Assembly: GCA_964007475.1 (NCBI GenBank)
Contig: OZ023274.1
Span: 84,959,936 to 85,023,935, forward strand
DNA length: 64,000 bases
DNA from: Hybos culiciformis
Taxonomy: Eukaryota > Arthropoda > Insecta > Diptera > Hybotidae
Direction: 5' to 3'
In this document: positions 20,374-34,570 of the stretch, one piece after another
Position numbering within the stretch: position 1 is the stretch's first letter
How the letters are laid out: every line of letters begins with the position of its first letter
The notes under the pieces: generated by a model
Told to the model about the DNA's origin: nothing
Database searches by the model: none
What the model saw: the letters and a program-made list of their open reading frames with translations, nothing else
Position numbers and translations under genes: made by a program

Positions 20374-23300
20374 TAAAATTAAAATTTAGGCATTTATATC
20401 CGCTCTAGATGATTATTAAATTCAATAGTTTCATTGATGTGCGGCAAACATTCGTTAAAAAAATCACAAAAAGTTTATTTTGTGCTAAAATTTTTTTGCA
20501 ATATTTCAGAGTTAATCTTACTTTTATTTAATTATTATTAAACTATTCATTATTCAATATTTAAATAAAAATTTTTCAAATAAAATCGATTAAGAAATCT
20601 TTAATTTGAAGGTGTATCTTCATTTTTGATGTCACTATTCGTGGTTTTGTATAGTAATTCTATAACATTTTTCTGGATTAGATGCCACTACATTTCTATT
20701 CAATTCAATTCATTGTCCGCACTAAAATGTGTATAAATTAAATTCAAAAAAGTTACGTTTGTCGTTAATCAATTTTTTTTGGTATTGTGAGGAAAAGTTA
20801 ATTTGCTTGCATAATGGCAAATACACACCTTTTACTTTTGTGGAATGGTTAATGGTAAATTAAAAAAAAAATTTATGAAATTAAACTACATATCTCAATG
20901 TACAATATATAAAATGTCCTCGTATATACTTGACTTACAGAGATGTCATCATTTATATCATGACATTTTGTTTTTATAGCTTTTCATAATTTTTATTCGT
21001 TTTATATTTATTTATGTTTTTTTTTACGTCAGGTGAGGATACTTAATTTTGATTGAGGTGATCTTTAACATTCTTCATGTTGCTTATCCTTCAAAATTAT
21101 TTTACTTCTAAAATGTTATATGAAAAATGGTTTGAACTTAACAATCAAAAGACGGATTTTATGACATTAACTAAAGTTTTAGCCAGCGCTCCAATCCTGT
21201 AGTAGAGTTTTCAGAACGAAATTTTTATCCATTAAAAATGTCCCATATGAGTTTATGGATTTTTTTACTGACATCGTGACATTCTGCAAAAAAAAATACA
21301 ATTTAGAATTTGTTTAAAATTAAAATTAACATGTTTTTTTTTATAAAATATCGATAATACATAAAAATATAATATAAATATAATTATTATTATTAAATAT
21401 GTATATATATCTGAACTGGAAACATGAGTACCTAACCTACCTACATAAATTAGGTGACACGTGTATTTAATAATCAGTGACAATAAATTGCATCATGATC
21501 ATTTAGTGATCCCAAAGAATTTTTCAGATAAGAAATACCAGTCTTCATACACAATAAACGAACGCACTGTGAAGGTGAAATTAATGAAACTTATTTTACT
21601 AACGAAAAATTTTCTTGCAATAAAAAAGTTATTTTTTTTATTTCAACAGCAGTTATTGTTTTTTTCTTTCGCTTTTTGTGTTTTTTTTTTGTTGGTCAGG
21701 AAATTCTTATGCGGCGGTGAAAAAAAAACTTTCTTGGATGAAAAATGTTGTCTTAAAAAATTATAATGCTGTTATTATCCCAACAAGAAATTGTAAATTC
21801 TTTAAAATGTTAGAATTAGATGTTTGTTCGCAAGACGTGCTTTATCCAATCAATTTAATTTTTTAATAAAAAAAAAACTCTCTTTTGCTTTCGTCCGAAT
21901 TCAAAGTAACGTAAGCTCCTAGCATCGCTGAGTCAAATTATGTTTGTGTAAGTATAGGTACCTGTCAGATACGATTTTTTATTAAATTTGTAAGGAAAAA
22001 CTTGAAAAATTTATAGGCTTACGAATAAATCTATAAAGTTATACAATTAAAAAAAATTTTGGATTATCACAAGTAAGTATTTTATACTTAATTAGTTTTG
22101 AAAGAATTTCCAATATTTTTTTAGATAAATCAGCCAGTCCTTATCACAAAAAAAATTTTTTTGTTCACTCATTGTTTCTTTAAAGTTTTGGATTTAATAT
22201 TTTATTTTATACACTATTTGAATTTTTAATTTTTAAATAATATTCCTTAAAATAAACAAATTTTGTTAATATTTAAAAAAAAAAAAAAAAAAACATAGAA
22301 CATAAATGAAGTATGAGCGTGATCATGATTGTGCGTGTAGATTTAAGATACTTTAATTATAAGATACCTTGGTCGCAATCAGGGGTAATCAGGTATAATT
22401 TGTAAGTTCTTTTAATAGAATACACATAAATCATCGAATTTGTTTTAATAGGTTTTAAGAAATATACACGTAGCTGACAGATAGGTTAGATTCTTTAAGA
22501 AAAAAGGACTTTGTTGAAAAAAAAAAAGTTTTTGATTTGTTGCACTTTTTTAGTTCTTATGTTCACAATCATGATAAACTTCTACTCAAACCTACATAAA
22601 TACATATATTGTGAACATATTGTAAATTTTATTGGTAAACAAAAGATATTGTTTTTTTTTATTATTATTATTGATTGGTTAAAATATTTTTGCAATTACA
22701 GGAAGCTATAAAGACCAGATTTAAGGTAAAAAACATTTTTTTTTCGTTTTGAAGAATTTTCTCATTCAAAATGAGTATATATAGTTAGTTATATTTACTT
22801 TGCGTTTTTGTAATTTAAAATGAAAAATTCTTGTCTAATCACGGAAACATGTAAAAAAAAAAATAATAAAGATATTATTTTATTATGAAAAAAAAAAAAA
22901 AAAAACCACTGTATACAATGCGAAAATTTGAACAACATAAAAAATTGAACAAGATAAAGGTGTTAAATGCTCTGCTCATTTACACAAAAATAATAATAAA
23001 AAAGAGAAAATGAAAAAGAATCAATATTATTGTCAGTAATTATGATAAACAACATCTTTTATAACTATATTCTGCAATCTGTACACATTTAGTTCTACAT
23101 AAATCAAATTGGATTTCTTTTCAGATACGTTTCAGTACGTTTAACAAGTTAAATATTTTTCAAAAATATAGTGTGAAGTAAAGTCATCATTCACAACTGT
23201 CCCAGAAAATTATCTAGTTTCAAAATTGTAAAAGCTTTTGAAATATACATATTTTTTTTTTAAATGAAAAACTTTCCCACTTCCACCTCAGCTGATAAGG

Positions 23301-24966
23301 TTTGGGCTTGTTAAGTGTTTTTTTTGTCCAATAACTTTTTTTTTTTAATTATGCGATATGAGAATTATCTGTATATACGGTATACATTTTTTAATTTTAT
23401 GATGGTAGAAATTTTGTACATATTATTTGAAAAATTTATTTTTTTTAATTTGTAGAAAGTTAATTATAATTTTCCATAGGGTTTCGAATTATTTAAGATT
23501 AAAAAACAAAGAATAAAAATATTATTGTTTTAGAGACCATTTCATATTATTTAATAACAATCCGCATTGTTAGTGTGTGTCTCTGTAAGACAATTTTAAG
23601 TTTAGTTTAGTTTTATTTAAGTATATAATGTTAACAAAAGTTTCTAGCCGAGACTACTTACGTATTAATTTGTTTAAAAGTGTGTTATCATTGCATTTTT
23701 CAATCGAATAAAATATTATAAAGAAAAACTTGTGCAGTTGGTTTTTAATGTTTTTGTCACGCATATTCATATTTTTGAAAAATAATCCAAATTGAACATG
23801 GATGGAGCCTATGTAGCATACTATTTCCGAAGTTCTCTGTAAACTTTAGATTTGATGTTTCAGCAAATTTCAAATGTTAATATATTAATGTTCTAAACTG
23901 AAAGTTGACTATATTATTAATCGTCTTTTGTTTTTGATATCTATATTTTATTTATGCTATATTACTTTTAGTAGTACATATAAATAAAGATTAAAATATT
24001 TATATTATGTCGAAATTATTATGAAATTTTTTTTAATTTATATAAATATAAATGAATAATATTTTAATTAATAGATTATTATAATATTACATTTTTATGA
24101 AATAATAAATTGTAATTTTTATTTGGTATGAAAAGAAGTTCTTCAAGATACTGGTTTAATGTTGTTTTACTATACAAATATAATTGGAGGAAATTACAAC
24201 AAAATTGCTGCAAAAAATCAAAAAAAAAACATTATTGCTTTTTAATAACCATTTTGCAGGAAATATTAAAAAAACTGACAAATAAAAAACAGTAATAGCT
24301 ACTATAAATAGTTGACGTATTAATAGATTTTAGAATTTCCAGCAGAAACTTTTTTATTTAAAAATAAATCGAAAAAATAAATAAATTATGATATTTTTTT
24401 TTTGTTTTTCGTCATTTCGTGGGCCCATTTATAATTTAAACGCAAAATTTTGTATCTGATAACTTAAGGGATTTCCAAGAAACGTAATTATATCCTTATA
24501 TGGTTGTGTTAATTCTGTGTGAGGAAAATAAACAAGATCTTAATATATAATATACAATTTAATATTCAAATAAAAACAACAACCAAAGATTTCCATAATA
24601 TTCATTAATTTGTAAGATTACGTTTTTTTCTTTATTAATTTTTATTTATTTTTTGCATTGTGCGTATCAATTTAAATAATGATTAATTTTAATGACCAAA
24701 TTATTAAAATATTTCATTATCAATTCCAACTTATGCTAATGTTTACCTTTTAAAAAATAAATTTTAAAAGTTATTGTTACATATACAACATATATGTAAT
24801 AAAATGTAACTAATGTAGTTCACTAAATAGTTTGCTACTCAGTAAATATTCACAGATAACTGTACAGTATTTAGCAATCAACTCGAAGTTTAAATAGCAC
24901 ACAACATAGAATACGCAAAGTAATATACATATTAATAATGATAATAATTATATAAATAATATATAA
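20374..24966. other. AT-rich intergenic region without genes
   Basis: AT-rich noncoding DNA. Open frames such as those near 21461-21866 and 22511-22711 are low-complexity (Phe/Lys/Leu/Ile from A and T runs) and are not supported as genes. A patch near 21890-21970 is a little GC-richer. No bounded mobile element was seen. Confidence 0.5.
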
Positions 24967-25423
24967 ACCCAACTCTTTTTTTACACGGTCTTTTTTTACA
25001 CGATTTTGAAATAACACGCTCCAAAAAAAGATGAAACAAATTTTGTTTTGCACGATTAATTTCGTCTAACACGAATTTAGTCCTCTAACACGAAGTAGTT
25101 GTATTCAAAACTGCCAGCTTTTTCGAAGAAAAAATTATTTCAATTTGCTTTTTAAAAGATTTATTTAAATTAAGTGTACAAGCATTGCATCTATTTTTAA
25201 TTTTGGTGATTCGTAAAGGTTTATTCGACGGTTTATTTTTGTTCATTGTGCCTTTACCAATATAATTTCTGTTTTTCATATTTTATTTTTGTTTCAGTTT
25301 TTAAATTTTTTTTTGCACGGTTTTTAGGACAAGATATAGCTCTTGTCTTGTCTTTTTTTACACGGTTTTTTAATTACACGGTTTTCATTGGAACGCATCC
25401 ACCGTGTAAAAAAAGAGTTGGGT
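24967..25423. mobile_element. pogo/Tigger-like MITE with perfect 23-bp TIRs
   Basis: The ends are perfect inverted repeats: ACCCAACTCTTTTTTTACAC.. at 24967-24989 and its complement at 25401-25423. TA dinucleotides sit one base outside each end (24964-24965 and 25425-25426), consistent with TA target use. Subterminal copies of the word ACACGG/ACACGA/GCACGG recur about ten times, facing inward from both ends. Pogo/Tigger elements have this style of end, with repeated transposase-site-like motifs. There is no transposase frame, so the 457-bp element is non-autonomous. The superfamily is inferred. Confidence 0.75.
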
Positions 25424-28400
25424 GTATATCATAATCATAAATACTAAAATAAGATTCAGGCTTTGAGAAATGTAGTTTTGCATAACGATATTGTTATAAT
25501 AAGAGATTGTATGACCACATTTAATTTCAAGAAAAAGTAACACTTATTTCGACTTGTGATGATATAATTTCTTGAAGGACCTATTATCGATAAATATACA
25601 ATAAGCGAATCGTATTATGTTTGTTGGAATACACATTTTAAAAAAAATATTTAAAATCAATAGAAATTTTTAGTTCTTATAACATAAAACTCGTTTCAGA
25701 ATTTTGATAAGTTTAATAATCATATTCGAAATATTAAATCTGATATTGTGGCTTACTAGAGTTAGGAAATATTAAAATTCTAGGTAATACGTTCGGAATT
25801 TTGGTTCTTATTTATTTTGCAATGTTTTTATTTACAAAAAAATTCTCTATTCTCCATTTGGAATTTATTATAAGAAATGGAGAAACTCCATAATAATATA
25901 ATGAAAAAAAAAATGGATGTCAATGATTATGGTACATAAAAGTTTTTCACTACATAATCATAATCAATAAATAAATTCGTGCTTACTATAAGAATAAGAA
26001 AACAAAAAACATATGTTATGTGTGGGAAAATAGAAAAAAAAAAATAAAAACTGACATTCATAATAAATTAACTTGATTTTTTTTATGTTAAAAAAGCCCT
26101 TTCGTAATTTATAAAAATTTTAAAAGATTTCTAATTTTGTATAAAAAATATTTTTTTTTTAATATCAAAAAATTCATTATATTGTTAATTTTTTTTTGTG
26201 TTAATAAAGTTTTCCATAATTTTGTTAGTATATTAAAAATAACATTTTTTTTATTTATCAAATATATATACTATCCGTAAAAAGCTGGAGGGAAGCAAAT
26301 AAAATGTATAGAATTCGAAGAAAATAAATCTTTCAACTATGTATATTGTTTATTATAACTCTTATAAGTAATTTTTGACAAGAAAAACAAGAAAAAAAAT
26401 AACTCAAAATTGAATTTGTATATATTTTGTCATTTGAATGTCAACATGTTTTTCTTAATATGCTTTCAAATTAATATTATTGTCCTTATTTTTGTACATT
26501 CAAATTTCATATATTTTTACAACAAAGCTTCCACTCTTCTAAAAATTGAACTAAAAATCTAAAATTAGGTATTAAGTAAAAAGTTAAAAAGCTTAAAAAT
26601 ATTATACTACATCATAAATATAATTAATACAATAAAAAATATTTTTAATTATTTGAATGTCAACATGTTTTTCCTAATATTCTTTTAAATTAATTTCAAA
26701 TTTCATACATTTTTACAACAAAGGTACCGCACTTCTAAAAATTGAACCAAAAATCTAAAATTAGATATTAACTAAAAAGTTTAAAAGCTGAAAAATATTC
26801 TACTACATCATAAATAAATAATTAATACAATATCAGAAATATTTTTAATTATTAATTTTTTGAATAAATAAAAATGTCACAGGTGGAAAATAATTTGATT
26901 GCGAAAATTATTGTTTGTTTGAACTATAGTTTCCTTATAAAAATAATTATTATTCGATTATGCATTTAAGTTATAAGTATAAAAATTCAAATATTATTTC
27001 AATAAATAATATGTTTTATTTTGGTTATTTCTATTATTATTATTATTATTATTCTAGAAAATAGTATAAAATTAATCACCCAGTTACATGTATGCGGCCT
27101 TGATTTTTCTTCATTAGAAAAAAAAAAAGATTGAAAGGAAAAAAGTGTTATTTTTTTTTTCTTTAATTCTCTCATTTCCAAATTAATAATGTTTTGGTAT
27201 TGGAAAGTACCAATCTATTAAGGCTGATGTAAACATAAGGAAAATATTTTTTCTTATATTGAACAGCGGCTATTAGGCGAATAAATTATTCAAAACATGA
27301 ATACAAAAAAAAAGAAGAAAAGAAAACTGAGATGAAATAAAAAAAAAAAAAAACGAATAAATGTGATGATGGTGATGTGAAGAAACAAAAAATTAAATAA
27401 AATTACTCCAAGAGCCAACGACCTTGTGCCTTTCTTATTTTATTGGATATATTTTTATACATAAAAAAAAAAACAATTTTTTTTTATATAAAAATTTAAT
27501 ATATCTTATCTGATGGCTACATATAAAAAAAAAATAAAAAATATTTATAACAAACAAAAAATATATTAATTCATTTAAATTTACCTAAAATATAATGGAA
27601 TTAACATAAAGCTTACACCAAAAAGAGTTTTAAAATATTATTTTTTTGTTCAAAAAGCTGTATTCGTTGAGAGTTTATATACAAAAAAAAAAAAATATAT
27701 AAATATTTTTTTTTCCTTCTACTTCATTAGGCTTTCAAGCTCACAAAATAATATAACAAATTTATGCTTTTTACATTGTCTAAATATTTTAAAAATACAG
27801 TCTCTATAAATTAATTTTATGTATTATAAACTAATTGGAAGAAATAGTTTGAAGAAAAAATTTGAAAGTTTTTTTTGTAAAATTTTTTTTTCTCAAATCA
27901 TTGGCTATAAAAATACTGTTAAAAATGTTTCGAAAAATTGATACTACTGTAATATATTAACTCAGTTTTAGAACTGCCGATGTTGTGATAACAACAAAAT
28001 AGACAAATATGTAAGTTTTTTAAATCGGCAATTTAGTTAAAAACTTTGTTTTTCTTATTTTGTGAGCAAATTTGAGACACTTACGAACAATAAATCTTTG
28101 ATGTTATTGATGGTAAGTACTAGTCGAATAGTTGTCGAGGGGTTTAAAAAGAAATTAAATTTTTTTAACATCCCTAAGTTTTTCTTAAAAAATCATAATT
28201 TGCAAAGAGTATCTAAGATTCAATATAGAATTAGAGAATACCATCTTCTATGTTGTTATAAGTACATATGATTTACAAATATTTTAAAATAATTTATATT
28301 TTGATGTATTACTTCTTTTTTTTTTGTTTTGATATTTTATTATTATAAATATTTTTTCTCCCTTTTTGTGTTTTAAGAATCATCATAAAAATAAATATTT

Positions 28401-31400
28401 ATTTTGTTAAATATGCAAACAATAATAAAAAAAAAAAATCTAATATTGGTTAAAATAATTGAATTTTAAATGCATTTTCTGACAACATCATTCATATTTT
28501 CTAATAATATATGCATTGAAAGTATAATATTATTGTAAAATTTTAACTATCACTCTTGATGTGTGAACATTTTTTATTTACTTAGATCTTTTTGCTACAT
28601 TCATATTTTGAAAAAGTAGTGACGGGATAAACATTTTGAAAAATGTACAACGAAAGATTTTAAATTTCTCATTTTTTGCAATTTTTGCATTATGGAGAAA
28701 GATTCAAATAAACAATCTTTAAGCGCTTAAGGATATTTTTTTCCTAACAAATACATTTTATTTAATATTATTATATAATATACAAAGTATATAGTTTAAT
28801 AAACGGCTGACCCACTGGCTAAAATTTATGTACACAGAAAACCTGTAAAGATCACAAAATATAATTTCTATCGTAGACACAGGGCTCTTAACAATTGTCT
28901 ATACTAAGCAAACTTTTATTTTTGTTTCTAATGTCCGTGTCAGTCTTTTTTTTTTTTTTAAATTTATCATACCATATTATTATAATTTTATTTAATATGT
29001 ATATTTTCCTTGAATATTAGTTATGTTTGTTTGTTTTTTATAAATAAACCTTCCTATAGAAGATTTTTCTTAATGTAAATTGTTTAAATTAAATATAAGT
29101 GTATATTCGTTTATTATTTTTTTTTTAAATATTTATACTAAAAGCAATTTATTAAGCTTGAAAAACTTATTACCTATGATGAGTTGTCATATTATTTTTT
29201 GAATATATATTCATACATTATAAACATATTCATTCAAATTGTTGTTATGTACTTTAAGTTTTTCATTAAAAATTATTTTTATTTTCACAAATTTTTATAT
29301 TAATTTTTGGAATCATTAAGATGACGTTTTTTTTTTCAATGTTTTGAAATAATAAATAATTGATTTTTTTTTTCTTTTTAGTTTACTTATTTATTCAAAA
29401 AACTACAAAATAAATATAATAAAAACTCATTACAGATATAATTCAAGATCATGCAAAATATTTGATTTAAAAATTAAAATTCTAAAAGGGTTTCATTCTG
29501 AGAAAGTTAAAACAAAAAGAAAATTTAAAATAAGCGTAATTGAATAAAATTTAAGATTATTTAGTAAAAGTAAGTACATATACATAAATATATTACTAAT
29601 GTTTATTTTTTTTATAATACAAAATTCATCAAAATCATCATAATGATGTACTTTTAAGTTCAAATTTTGTTTTTTCATTTTTAAATGATAATTTCCGCAT
29701 AATTTTTGAAGTAATTTTTTCCAAGAAGTTTCTAGCAAAAAAGTCACAAAAATTTACCTTTTTTTAGGTTAAATCGTAGCCTTAAAAATAAATTTGATTA
29801 TGGAAACCTATTCGATAATTTACTATATTATAATGTTATAGAACTAACTCTACTTTAATACATTATTATAATGTTTATTTTATATTAATGTTGAATTAGA
29901 AAGTCAAAAGTCAATATATATTTAATTGAGAAAAAAAATTTAAATACATAAATTCTAATGTCAATGTCTGAGGCTATATTATTTCAAAATTAATAAATTC
30001 TGCAATTCGAGTATTTTTTTTCTTATATTTTTATTGCATTTCTAAATGGAAATTTAAAATGTTTAAATTCTAATAAATAAATCTGAACTTGATAACCTTT
30101 TAATAAATAAATACATACAAAAAATTTTGAAATTTAAATTTTTTTTTTACTTCCTTATTTTTATTGCATTTAATTATTGCCATAAATATGTTCCTTTTAT
30201 ACGTTAGATGTCAGCAATAAAATTTTTTGAAAAGGAAATGATTTCGAAAATGAATCAATGTTGTAGTAGTTATTGAGAACCAAGTAAAATTTATTTTTTA
30301 ATGATTTCTATTAGCTTGAGTTTTTTTTTTTATAATTTTAAATTTTTTACGATAATAATTTCGAAATTTTTTTTTTAAATTTTTTATTAAAAAAAACTTA
30401 TGGATAAAATTTATAGTAGTTAATATGAAGATAACAAGTTTTTATGTTCTAGTGAAGAAAAAATTCTATACTGGTATTTAAAAAAAAAATTAAATTAAAG
30501 GTTAGGTATATATTTTGTGCATTTGACGCATTCAAAAATCTGGTTAATATAAAATTTTATTAATATTTTAATGTAGTTGGGTATATTTAATGCATTCCAT
30601 TTAACTGCATTATATTTTCAAAATAATTTTTTTTTGTATACATAAAAGTAAGAATACAGTGAAGTTGAAAAATACAGTGAAATACCCATTTTTAACTAAG
30701 CTTCTATAGTTCTATATATGGACATTAATCGACTGATCTTCAGAGCTTCAATTGATCAAAATAATATATCGGTCATATAGTGTTCGTTGGTAAAACCCAT
30801 AATGAATCATTATTAAAGACTTTTCAAAATTCTTTGTATAAAGATTTTGCCGAACTTTTTTGTTAGAGTAAATTTACTTAGAGTTTGTACAAAATCTGAC
30901 CTAAATAAAAGTTTCTGAATTACTTTGTAAATAATTATATATTATGAATTTTTCAATAAGTAAGTAATGTAATATTCATTTTCTTACATTCAATAGCGTG
31001 CTCATTGCTTCGTAAAATTTAAGCGCAGTATTATAATTTTATTTATTTATACATTACATACATATTATCCAACGACGTTAAATATAATATAAAATTGTAA
31101 AAATAAAATTGTAAAAATAAAAAAAGTTGAAAAAAAAACAAAAAATAAAAAAAACTAAACAAAGAGTAATTCCGTTAAACTTTTATGCAATTTATTGTCT
31201 TGCATCTGAAATTAGCTTATTGCGACGACAAAAAAAAAAACCTTATTAAAGATATAACTTAGAATTCACTTGAATATAATAATATGAATATCGTTTAAAA
31301 TGTTAATGTTGCGTAAGTTTATGTTCTAGAAAACGAAATAAACGCCAGACTTTTTTTATTATATTTTTTAATAAGAACCTAACATTTGAACTTAATTCTG

Positions 31401-32260
31401 AAATTGTGTTACGAATTGTTATGAATTTGATAATAAAAAAAAAATACCACAGTAATATTCAACAAATTAAAAAGTTTACAGGAAAGTAACATTTTTAATG
31501 TGTATGAAATATTTGATATTTTATTTAAATTATTTTAAACAATTTATCATCTTTTTAATGGGATTTAGTCATCATAATAAATCTCCAGGAATTGAAATTA
31601 TGCGTATTATACTAAATAAGGTTTATTCTCAAATTCCTTACATAAAAATTAAAGTTTATGTAAACTTTTTTAAAAACATAAACTGAGTCAGTCTAATTAG
31701 TAGCAAAAATTTTATTAATTTTTTTTTATTTTTTTTAAAATTTTTCAAACAACGGAAGGTAGAGAAGAAAATAAATTTAATTTTAATACATCTTAGCTTA
31801 AAAATTTTAGCTTTAAAACACTTTTAATTTCTTTTAATTTAAGGTATTGATAATTGATAACAAATTCTTGAAACTGCATTAACAATGCATAACGAGAGCT
31901 CGAAACTTTTCTGAAAATTTTTTAATAGGGTTTTGCCTTCATTTATTAATCACATATATTTCGATTTTTGATATTCGGCTTGTTTGATTGAAGAAAACGA
32001 AAACGAATTGTAGACTTTTTTGCTTTAAAATTAATTGATATTATAAATAAATGTTTTTTTTAATCAGTGCTCTAACCAAACTTAATTTTCTCTAAACAGC
32101 GACTTTCTATGTCCTTCGCTAAAATAACTCATATAAGCTTGCATAAAAATTAAACGAATGCAACAATATTTCAATTGCATGTCATTTTGTCTAGGGCACT
32201 CGAAAAAAATTAATTTTTATAAATATGGACCACTTAGAATTTATAATTTATCTAAGAAAT
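25424..32260. other. AT-rich intergenic region without genes
   Basis: Noncoding, AT-rich. It contains the tandem duplication at 26432-26850 and a short (TAT)n run at about 27034-27053. A first, untranslated exon and the promoter of the Fusilli gene may lie in this interval, because an acceptor-like site precedes its first coding exon. I cannot locate them by eye. Confidence 0.45.
26432..26850. repeat. Two-copy tandem duplication, about 219 bp
   Basis: Copy 1 (26432-26650) and copy 2 (26651-26850) both begin ATTTGAATGTCAACATGTTT, include TTACAACAAAG and CTAAAAATTGAAC, and end ATATTTTTAATT. Copy 2 has lost a short block in the first third and carries scattered substitutions. The junction is exact, so this is a head-to-tail duplication of moderate age. 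Confidence 0.9.
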
Positions 32261-32836
32261 GTCAGTCCCCTGTGTGTCCCTAGCTCAAAAACTAGACAAA
32301 CTAGCTTCTAAAAGTGAATTTAAAAACAATATATTTTGGATACGTGGGATTGAAATTATTAATTACTGTCATATAAACCTAAAAAATTAACAATTGATGA
32401 AATACCATCATTTGTTTTTTCCGTAGATAACATTTAAAGTTGTCCCTGGGTTTTCTTGTCATTCCCTTGTCGTAAAGAAACACTTATTATATTATATATC
32501 TGCCAACACTTATATTAGCTAGTATTATCACCTGATGATCACTTGTGTTACCAGAGACCCCATCTTGAATTGTTTTGTTTTCAGAAACAACCATGGATTT
32601 GTGATTTCCTCTTGTATATTGATAAGTATTTTAATTGACTGTCATTACCCTGTGTCTCTTATTGGCCTTAATATTGTACCAAATCATAAACTCAGAATTA
32701 AATATTGTTTTAATTGCGTTTCCAAGGTAACTTTAAAATTAGATCATTTTGGTAAGTATGTGGTTTTGGTAGTAGTCAAGGAAACCTTACCTTTTGTCAT
32801 TCCCCTGTCGGTCATTCCCTTGTCATTTCCTTGGAA

Positions 32837-32910
32837 GGGGAATGACATGCTATGACAGTGGATTGACATGCTATGACAGGGGAATGACATGCTATGACAG
32901 GGGAATGACA
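32837..32910 (-). repeat. 21-bp tandem array, reverse orientation (3.5 copies)
   Basis: Units begin at 32837, 32858, 32879 and 32900, each reading GGGGAATGACATGCTATGAC plus A (the second copy is GTGGATTGAC..). In reverse complement the shared core is GTCATTCCCCTGTC. Immediately to the left, forward copies of the same core lie at 32796, 32811 and 32822, so the array is the right half of an inverted structure centred at about 32834. Confidence 0.95.
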
Positions 32911-33047
32911 GGAATCATTGAGTTTCACAATCTGTGAATATTTAACAGGGCTGCCAGATTGGGGATTTTTTTTTTTTAAACTGAGAAAATTTTTCAATTT
33001 TCGGGGGCAAAAAAAAAGTTAAAGAAAGGTTTGGGGAATATGTGATT

Positions 33048-33130
33048 GTCATTCCCCTGTCTCTTGTTGTCATTTCCCTGTCTCTTCTTGTTATTCCCCT
33101 TTCTCCTATTGTCATTCCCCTGTCTACCTT
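33048..33130 (+). repeat. 21-bp tandem array, forward orientation (4 copies)
   Basis: Units begin at 33048, 33069, 33090 and 33111, with consensus GTCATTCCCCTGTCTCTTGT plus T. They share the 13-bp core GTCATTCCCCTGT with the inverted array 140 bp to the left but have a different 8-bp spacer. Isolated degenerate cores also occur at 32261, 32458 and 32641. The cluster is much more C/T- and G-rich than the surrounding sequence. No coding potential was seen. Confidence 0.95.
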
Positions 33131-34232
33131 AAATTTTAAATTTATTTTTTCTTGAAACCGGTTTTGCTGACTGTATTTTATTGCTTAGAAATACTGTATA
33201 AATGCACTAAAAATAATTAAAAAAAAAAAATAAATTTTTTTTAGAAAAAATATTTTGAAATTGTGCAGTTTAGAGAATATTACCCACATACACATATTTA
33301 GTTTTTGCCTTTATTCAGCTCAAATTTTCTCCAAGAACCCAAATATTAAATGTATCAAAATTTGTTGTAAGAAAGTTAACTAGATCTTAGCGATGCATAC
33401 ATAATAATGTTATTGTTGTTTGATATTATAATATATAATATAATATAATATATAATATAATATATAATACATACATAAATCAAAGTCTATAGTCAAATTC
33501 AATAAAATATAATTTAATAATTTATCATAAAATTTTATATTCAAATCTATTAAAAAATTATTTATTAAAATGTATGTCATTATGTTAAACGAGCCTAATT
33601 TAATGTTTTAATCTTTAATGTAAGCGCCATTTTAATATAATTAAAGTAATATCTTTGTGATTAAATTAATTTATTAATCAAAAAAGTAATTTTTAAATAA
33701 ATTGAATAAGATTATAAAATTTTACCTCAATTCGCCTTTAGAAACTAATTAGTCAGTTATGTTAAATTTTTTTAAATGGAAAGAATTTAATTAATAATAG
33801 TTTTATATAAAAAAAAAATCGATAAAATCCTGAATGATTATTAAAAAAGAAATTTATTTAAGTTTGCTCAAAAAAATACTATGAATGCGTTGCTCTCATT
33901 CTCTAGTGGTTGAAATATTTTTGTCTAGGATTAATATTTTATTTTGTTTTTCTTTCTATTTTTTCAACGATATTTTAAAATTTTATTTGCATCAACGAAT
34001 AATTTGAATTATAACTTTAACAATCTAACATTTTCTAAATTTTCCTAACAAATATTTTTTTGTATTATTTTGTATATATGGCTTAAATTTAAATATTGAA
34101 ATATTAAAAATAAATCATGATATGTTATGGTTTTCCTTGTTTCTGTGATCAATTTTAATAAAATAATTGTATTAAATTATTCAATTTATTATTCCTTTTA
34201 ATATAAATTACTTTTTTTCTTCTTTATTTCAG
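33131..34232. other. AT-rich region before the first Fusilli coding exon
   Basis: Holds a TATAATATAA-type microsatellite at about 33424-33470 and otherwise featureless AT-rich DNA. It ends in a pyrimidine-rich tract and CAG at 34230-34232, a good splice acceptor for the exon that follows. It is therefore probably 5' UTR intron of the Fusilli gene. Confidence 0.5.
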
Positions 34233-34570
34233 ATTTCTGTTTGAGCAGCCGTTGTTTACAACCTTTTCAATTTAATTCATATTCTAAATTTATTTATTAT
34301 AAGAAAATTATAAATAATATATTTTATATAAATTAAAATTTTTCTATTTAACATCAATAAAGTTTTTAAATAATTTAAATTTTTTATTTAAAAAAAAAAA
34401 AAAAAAATTGAATTATTTTAAATTTCAAAATAAATTAAATTTTTATTAAAAATTAAAAGAAAAAAAATATTATTATTCTAATGATTTGATGACAATTTAA
34501 ATTTTAGTATTGGTTGCAAGATTTGGCACCAAATTTTCAGAATTCATAAAAAATATTTAAAAATATAAAT
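34233..34570 (+). other. Probable 5' UTR part of the first Fusilli coding exon
   Basis: Runs from the acceptor TTTCAG (to 34232) to the ATG at 34571. Several stops lie in frame upstream of the ATG, so coding does not extend further. The left boundary is inferred from the acceptor alone. If transcription starts inside this interval there is no upstream exon. Confidence 0.4.

Noticed and set aside
32535..32855. 106-codon plus-strand frame
   Set aside because: Ends within the GTCATTCCCCT repeats and has no recognisable domain; likely chance openness.
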